Below, one piece after another: positions 7,554-11,140 of a DNA stretch of 11,140 bases. The notes under the pieces are model-generated. The model saw nothing but the letters and a program-made list of their open reading frames with translations, did not search any database and had not been told where the DNA came from. The first letter of the stretch is position 1. Each line of letters starts with the position of its first letter. The position numbers and the translations under genes were made by a program. The DNA lies in the NCBI GenBank assembly GCA_012842725.1, contig DUSG01000077.1, forward strand, positions 1 through 11,140, read 5' to 3'. The DNA comes from Clostridiales bacterium (GTDB lineage: Bacteria; Bacillota; Clostridia; Lutisporales; Lutisporaceae).

Positions 7554-7715
7554 TTATTGATAATTAAAGGGCCAATAAATAGAGAATTTTCCATTCTTAT
7601 CTAAACTAGTTGCCATGGAATAAATTTCTTCATCGATGGCATCTTATTTCAAATGTGGATCTTCAAAACTAACTATAAGTGATTCATTCTTAACTAATAA
7701 CTTTTGGCCCTCTCT
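7554..7715 (-). pseudogene. Possible remnant of a small gene between helicase and TPR gene
   Basis: In the frame one base off the helicase, the minus strand from 7715 reads 23 codons to a TAA at 7644-7646, then 29 more codons to a TAA at 7554-7556. The peptide looks coding-like rather than random: VSFEDPHLK before the internal stop, then DAIDEEIYSMATSLDKNGKF and SIYWPFNYQ after it. The final stop sits 16 bases before the ATG at 7537 with a strong Shine-Dalgarno motif in between, which is normal operon spacing. No convincing start codon with a binding site is visible. I read this as a small operon gene that lost its 5' end and gained a stop, though it could be non-coding sequence that looks peptide-like by chance. 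I do not recognise the family. Confidence 0.35.
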
Positions 7716-10700
7716 TTATTTAACAAGATTTTTAATGCTTCTATAGCATATCCTCTTTTTAACTTATCATGACAATATTGATTATAATAGTTTCTTAAAC
7801 AGTTGTAACAGCTAGTATCCTGTTTTTCACCACCGCATGTGCAGCTAGAAACCCTATTTAAAGCATAGGTTAAAGTTTTTATAAATTGCTCTTCATCTAG
7901 CAGTCTTTTCACATGGCCAGCTCCACCAGGAACAGTATCAAACAATATTATAGACTTGGTATATGGATTTTTCACATATAGTGTTCCATCTACATCATTT
8001 CGATCAATCTCTAAAGCCGAAGACATACCTTCTAAAATAGAATACATTAATGATTCCCAGAAGCCTTCTTCAATTGCTATATCACCAAAAATATTACCAA
8101 ATTCAATTTCCACTATATCTGTTTCAAAATCATATCCTAAAGAAATCTTTTCAAATTTGGCCTTACAAGTTTTTCCATTAGAATCTTTATGGGAGCTGGG
8201 TATTTTATCCACTGTCCCGTATCCACACATCTTACATATATAGAAGCCTAAACCTTTTCCGCTATTTATCACAGTTAAAGTACCGTGCTTCTTGGCACTG
8301 ACTTTTACAACATTTTCTCCTATCATAAATTCTTTTTCTTCAATAACATTTCCATTACCAGAAAAATGCTTTCGACTTGAATACGTCTTTTCTGGTCTCG
8401 TGTTGCCTGGCTCTTTGGATGAGGCTTCAGTTATAAAACCAAATTCAGGAATCATATAAGTTCCTTTTATGATTTTACTGTTACCACATACAGGGCAACT
8501 TCTTATTTCCTCATCCTGAACCGTCAACATTGTTTTAAAGAATCCACATTCGCAGCTAAAGTATTTTTTACGAACTAAATCTCTATTTCTTAACTTTTTA
8601 ACATACCTACTTGTCCACAATTTACCATTAGCAACTACCTGGCTTTCAGGAGCATATTCAGAAATAGCTATCTGCAAATCTCTTTCTAATTCAATATTTT
8701 TAGCTTCTTGAGTGTGGAAATTTACTTCTAAATTAACCACATCAACTGGAAAACCATATTTAGGAAGTAAATTCTTTTGAGAAAAATAGCTTATTAAAGA
8801 CCTTTTTACAATAGTATTGATTATTCGCTGTAATTCATCAGCAAGTTTAAATTTGTTTGCCTTTGCTGCTTCATTTTTTGCTTCTTCAAGCTTACCCAAA
8901 TCATCATAAAACTCGTTGATTATTTTGGTCATGACTCCATCTTCGCTATATAATTCTTCAACCCACCCCCAGTTATCAATACCAAGTTCTGAATGCAATT
9001 CTTGAGGTATAACTTTTTTGATTAACCTATATAAACTATCAGGCTTTTCATCTAAAAATTCCCTAAACAATTCTGGTCCACGCTTCTCATTTATCACAAA
9101 GAAATCTTCAACAGTTCTAAAGTATTCCCTATATTTTCTCCAAAAAGCTGCTAGTGCACAAGCATACATATGCCTTTTTGCAATTTTTTCATTGGTTACT
9201 TCAAAGTGTGGTGGTTTAACAGTACCGCTGATCATTTTATAAGGATCCTTAAAATTGCTAAAATCGTGTGAAGCCAATCGGCAATAGGTCAAAGCATAGG
9301 CAGTTGAATCCGTTCTCCTACCTGCTCTACCTGCCCTTTGAGCATAATTTGCAGGGGTTGGAGGCATATTCTTCATAAAAACAGTTTCCAATTCACCCAC
9401 ATCTACCCCAAGCTCAAAAGTTGTTGAACAGCTTAATACATTTATTTCTCTTTTGATAAATTTATTCTGTACTTCTGCTGCATATTCTGTTTTAAGTTGT
9501 GCCGTATGCTCGCTTACAACCATATTTTCAAACTCAAAACTAGTATAAAGCTTCCTGTAATGGTTATCCTTTAATTCTTTCTCTATATCAATTTCATGAA
9601 GATGCCCATCACATCTGTAAGAAGGACATACATTATTAATATTAATAGTAGTAACTTTGTAGCATTTATCGCATTTATAATAGTGTACACTTTTATCCAA
9701 TACTCCCGGAGTAACTTTAAAAATAGATGGATCTATTTTGATAACTTCGTAAAAATCATCAAGATATTCATTTTTAACATAGGAAACGAGTGGACTGTTG
9801 TGTTGTGTAAAAAGTTTATATAGTTTTTCCAAATCATTCCTCACATCAACTTTATCTGCATATATGCCCTTAGATTTATAAATTCTCATCAAATAATCCA
9901 ATCTGCTATTAGTAAATCTCTCTTCTGAAGGTATCCAGGATTTAATATCGTATCCTCTTAGATGCCTGCTATTTCTATTTTCTATAACCCTACAAAAACC
10001 TCCTTGAACATTAACAGGTGAAAAATAAGAATCAGAAGGATCAACGTATTCAGGATATTCAATAGCCCTATATATTCTAAATTGATCCAATAAATAATTA
10101 TAAAAAACCATCAATTCTTCTCTGCTAAAGCCTTTTTTTACTAACATAGGCAAATTAAACAGTATTTCACTATTATTCAACGCATTGAAATTAAGTGAAA
10201 AATGCAAGTATCCCATGTTAGTTAGCGAGTTGGGAGAGCTAGATATAAATTCTCCAATAATCCACTTCCATATTTCCCTTCTATTGGATTCCTTCGTCCC
10301 CTTTAAAAGGTTATTATCCCTTACAAACTTTTCAATCCTATAATAATAATCTTCCAAAGACCAATCGTTTTTTATGGATTCTTGCCAATTGTTAAGCATA
10401 ACCTTTGTAAGTATGCTTTTTATCAATATCTCCTTATAACTGGAATTCAAATATGTGGCAAAATAAGCTGCGCTTTGTCTATTATCTGAAAATATTAACA
10501 GCTGTTTATTAGTTTTATTCTCTTCTTCTACATAGCCAAATAGGTCATCCTCTACTTGTTCTTTATTTGAATTCACTTTATTTGGAATTTTATTGTATAA
10601 AGCTGTCGCCAAGACACTTGCTACTGTATCTTCTGCCAAGAAAAATCTCCTTATTATTGAACCTTTAGGTGTCATACTGCCACAAATACCACATCTTTTA

Positions 10701-11140
10701 TTGTTTTTAATTTTCAACAATTTTATATGCTTACTATCTTTGCAGTCACATGTCTTTTTACCAACATCTTCTTTAATAGCTCCACATTTTGTACATAATC
10801 TAAATATAGTAAAGGCTGAATCTATATCTTCTATATCTCCCACAATCTCATCTTCATTAATATCGTCAGAATAACCCTTATCGTCTAAAACAGCAAAGTA
10901 ATCAATTCTGTCTTCTTCATCATAATATCTATCTTTATATTCAGTTAAATAAGCATACCCAGTTTCTTTATCCTTTTCAATTTGACCTACCAAATAAAGA
11001 GCATTGCAACGTCTACAAGTTGCTATTTCAAAAGCTTTATATTCCTCCCCATTAATTGTTACCTTATTCATCCTTTCCAAATATAAATAAGGCTTATCTG
11101 CAAAAACAACAAATGCGCCTTCTAATGCTCTAATAAAATA
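7694..11140 (-). CDS. Large DUF1998-type SF2 helicase, C-terminal part (5' end outside window)
   Basis: This is the second RecA lobe and C-terminal region of a nucleic-acid helicase of the class found in DISARM (DrmA/DrmB), Druantia (DruE) and MrfA. The frame is open to the right edge, and the first 20 codons read like the family's inter-lobe segment (FIRALEGAFVVF). The TTG at 11080 is therefore not the real start, and Walker A and the DEAD/DEAH box must lie outside. In order: a CxxC pair (11006-11017), a zinc-ribbon insertion with CTKCG, CDC and CGIC (about 10681-10800), QLLIFSDNRQSA (10460-10507), motif V TTFELGVDVG (about 9393-9440), motif VI QRAGRAGRR (9311-9340), two more cysteine clusters (about 8481-8558 and 8161-8236), and the C-terminal signature CTCGGEK...CYNCLRNYYNQ (about 7772-7850) expected to bind zinc. 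No internal stop is present. The specific system cannot be assigned without the missing N-terminus and upstream genes. Confidence 0.93.
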   Translation of the reverse strand, partial: YFIRALEGAFVVFADKPYLYLERMNKVTINGEEYKAFEIATCRRCNALYLVGQIEKDKETGYAYLTEYKDRYYDEEDRIDYFAVLDDKGYSDDINEDEIVGDIEDIDSAFTIFRLCTKCGAIKEDVGKKTCDCKDSKHIKLLKIKNNKRCGICGSMTPKGSIIRRFFLAEDTVASVLATALYNKIPNKVNSNKEQVEDDLFGYVEEENKTNKQLLIFSDNRQSAAYFATYLNSSYKEILIKSILTKVMLNNWQESIKNDWSLEDYYYRIEKFVRDNNLLKGTKESNRREIWKWIIGEFISSSPNSLTNMGYLHFSLNFNALNNSEILFNLPMLVKKGFSREELMVFYNYLLDQFRIYRAIEYPEYVDPSDSYFSPVNVQGGFCRVIENRNSRHLRGYDIKSWIPSEERFTNSRLDYLMRIYKSKGIYADKVDVRNDLEKLYKLFTQHNSPLVSYVKNEYLDDFYEVIKIDPSIFKVTPGVLDKSVHYYKCDKCYKVTTININNVCPSYRCDGHLHEIDIEKELKDNHYRKLYTSFEFENMVVSEHTAQLKTEYAAEVQNKFIKREINVLSCSTTFELGVDVGELETVFMKNMPPTPANYAQRAGRAGRRTDSTAYALTYCRLASHDFSNFKDPYKMISGTVKPPHFEVTNEKIAKRHMYACALAAFWRKYREYFRTVEDFFVINEKRGPELFREFLDEKPDSLYRLIKKVIPQELHSELGIDNWGWVEELYSEDGVMTKIINEFYDDLGKLEEAKNEAAKANKFKLADELQRIINTIVKRSLISYFSQKNLLPKYGFPVDVVNLEVNFHTQEAKNIELERDLQIAISEYAPESQVVANGKLWTSRYVKKLRNRDLVRKKYFSCECGFFKTMLTVQDEEIRSCPVCGNSKIIKGTYMIPEFGFITEASSKEPGNTRPEKTYSSRKHFSGNGNVIEEKEFMIGENVVKVSAKKHGTLTVINSGKGLGFYICKMCGYGTVDKIPSSHKDSNGKTCKAKFEKISLGYDFETDIVEIEFGNIFGDIAIEEGFWESLMYSILEGMSSALEIDRNDVDGTLYVKNPYTKSIILFDTVPGGAGHVKRLLDEEQFIKTLTYALNRVSSCTCGGEKQDTSCYNCLRNYYNQYCHDKLKRGYAIEALKILLNKERAKSY

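Noticed and set aside
1..11140. CRISPR array, tRNA, rRNA, insertion sequence ends or attachment sites
   Set aside because: I saw no regularly spaced direct repeats, transposase motifs, long inverted repeats or RNA-gene signatures on either strand.

Overview
The window is AT-rich, and nearly every intact gene has a G-rich Shine-Dalgarno motif (GGGGGA, AAGGGG, GGGAG, GGCGGTGG). At least one gene starts with TTG. This points to a low-GC Bacillota, most likely a clostridial relative. Every supported gene lies on the minus strand, so transcription runs from the right edge to the left edge. The content is that of a bacterial defence island: a DUF1998-type helicase, a GIY-YIG nuclease, an McrB/McrC pair and a PD-(D/E)XK nuclease with a DUF4268-like tail. 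There are no rRNA or tRNA genes, CRISPR array or transposase.

Right part (7694-11140): the C-terminal two-thirds or so of a very large superfamily 2 helicase. It has the second RecA lobe, several zinc-finger insertions and the C-terminal four-cysteine DUF1998 signature. The frame is open to the window edge, so the first RecA lobe (Walker A, DEAD/DEAH box) lies outside.

Middle part (6482-7715): decayed. Immediately after the helicase is a possible remnant of a small gene (7554-7715). Next is a gene for a tetratricopeptide-repeat (TPR) protein, broken by two single-base frameshifts of opposite sign, one in a run of seven A and one inside a duplicated C-terminal module. With both repaired it reads as one protein of about 351 residues.

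Left part (9-6198): four intact genes, probably one transcript from a promoter near 6272-6301. In order they are a GIY-YIG nuclease with a DUF4357 tail, an McrB-like AAA+ ATPase with an N-terminal DUF3578 domain, an McrC-like DUF2357/PD-(D/E)XK nuclease overlapping mcrB, and a PD-(D/E)XK nuclease with DUF4268. By family knowledge, McrB and McrC form a nucleotide-driven translocating nuclease that recognises modified or otherwise foreign DNA. What is unusual is that two further nucleases of different architecture bracket the pair at close spacing, and a helicase from another class of defence system sits directly upstream. Whether helicase and McrBC module form one system or two neighbours cannot be decided from this window.
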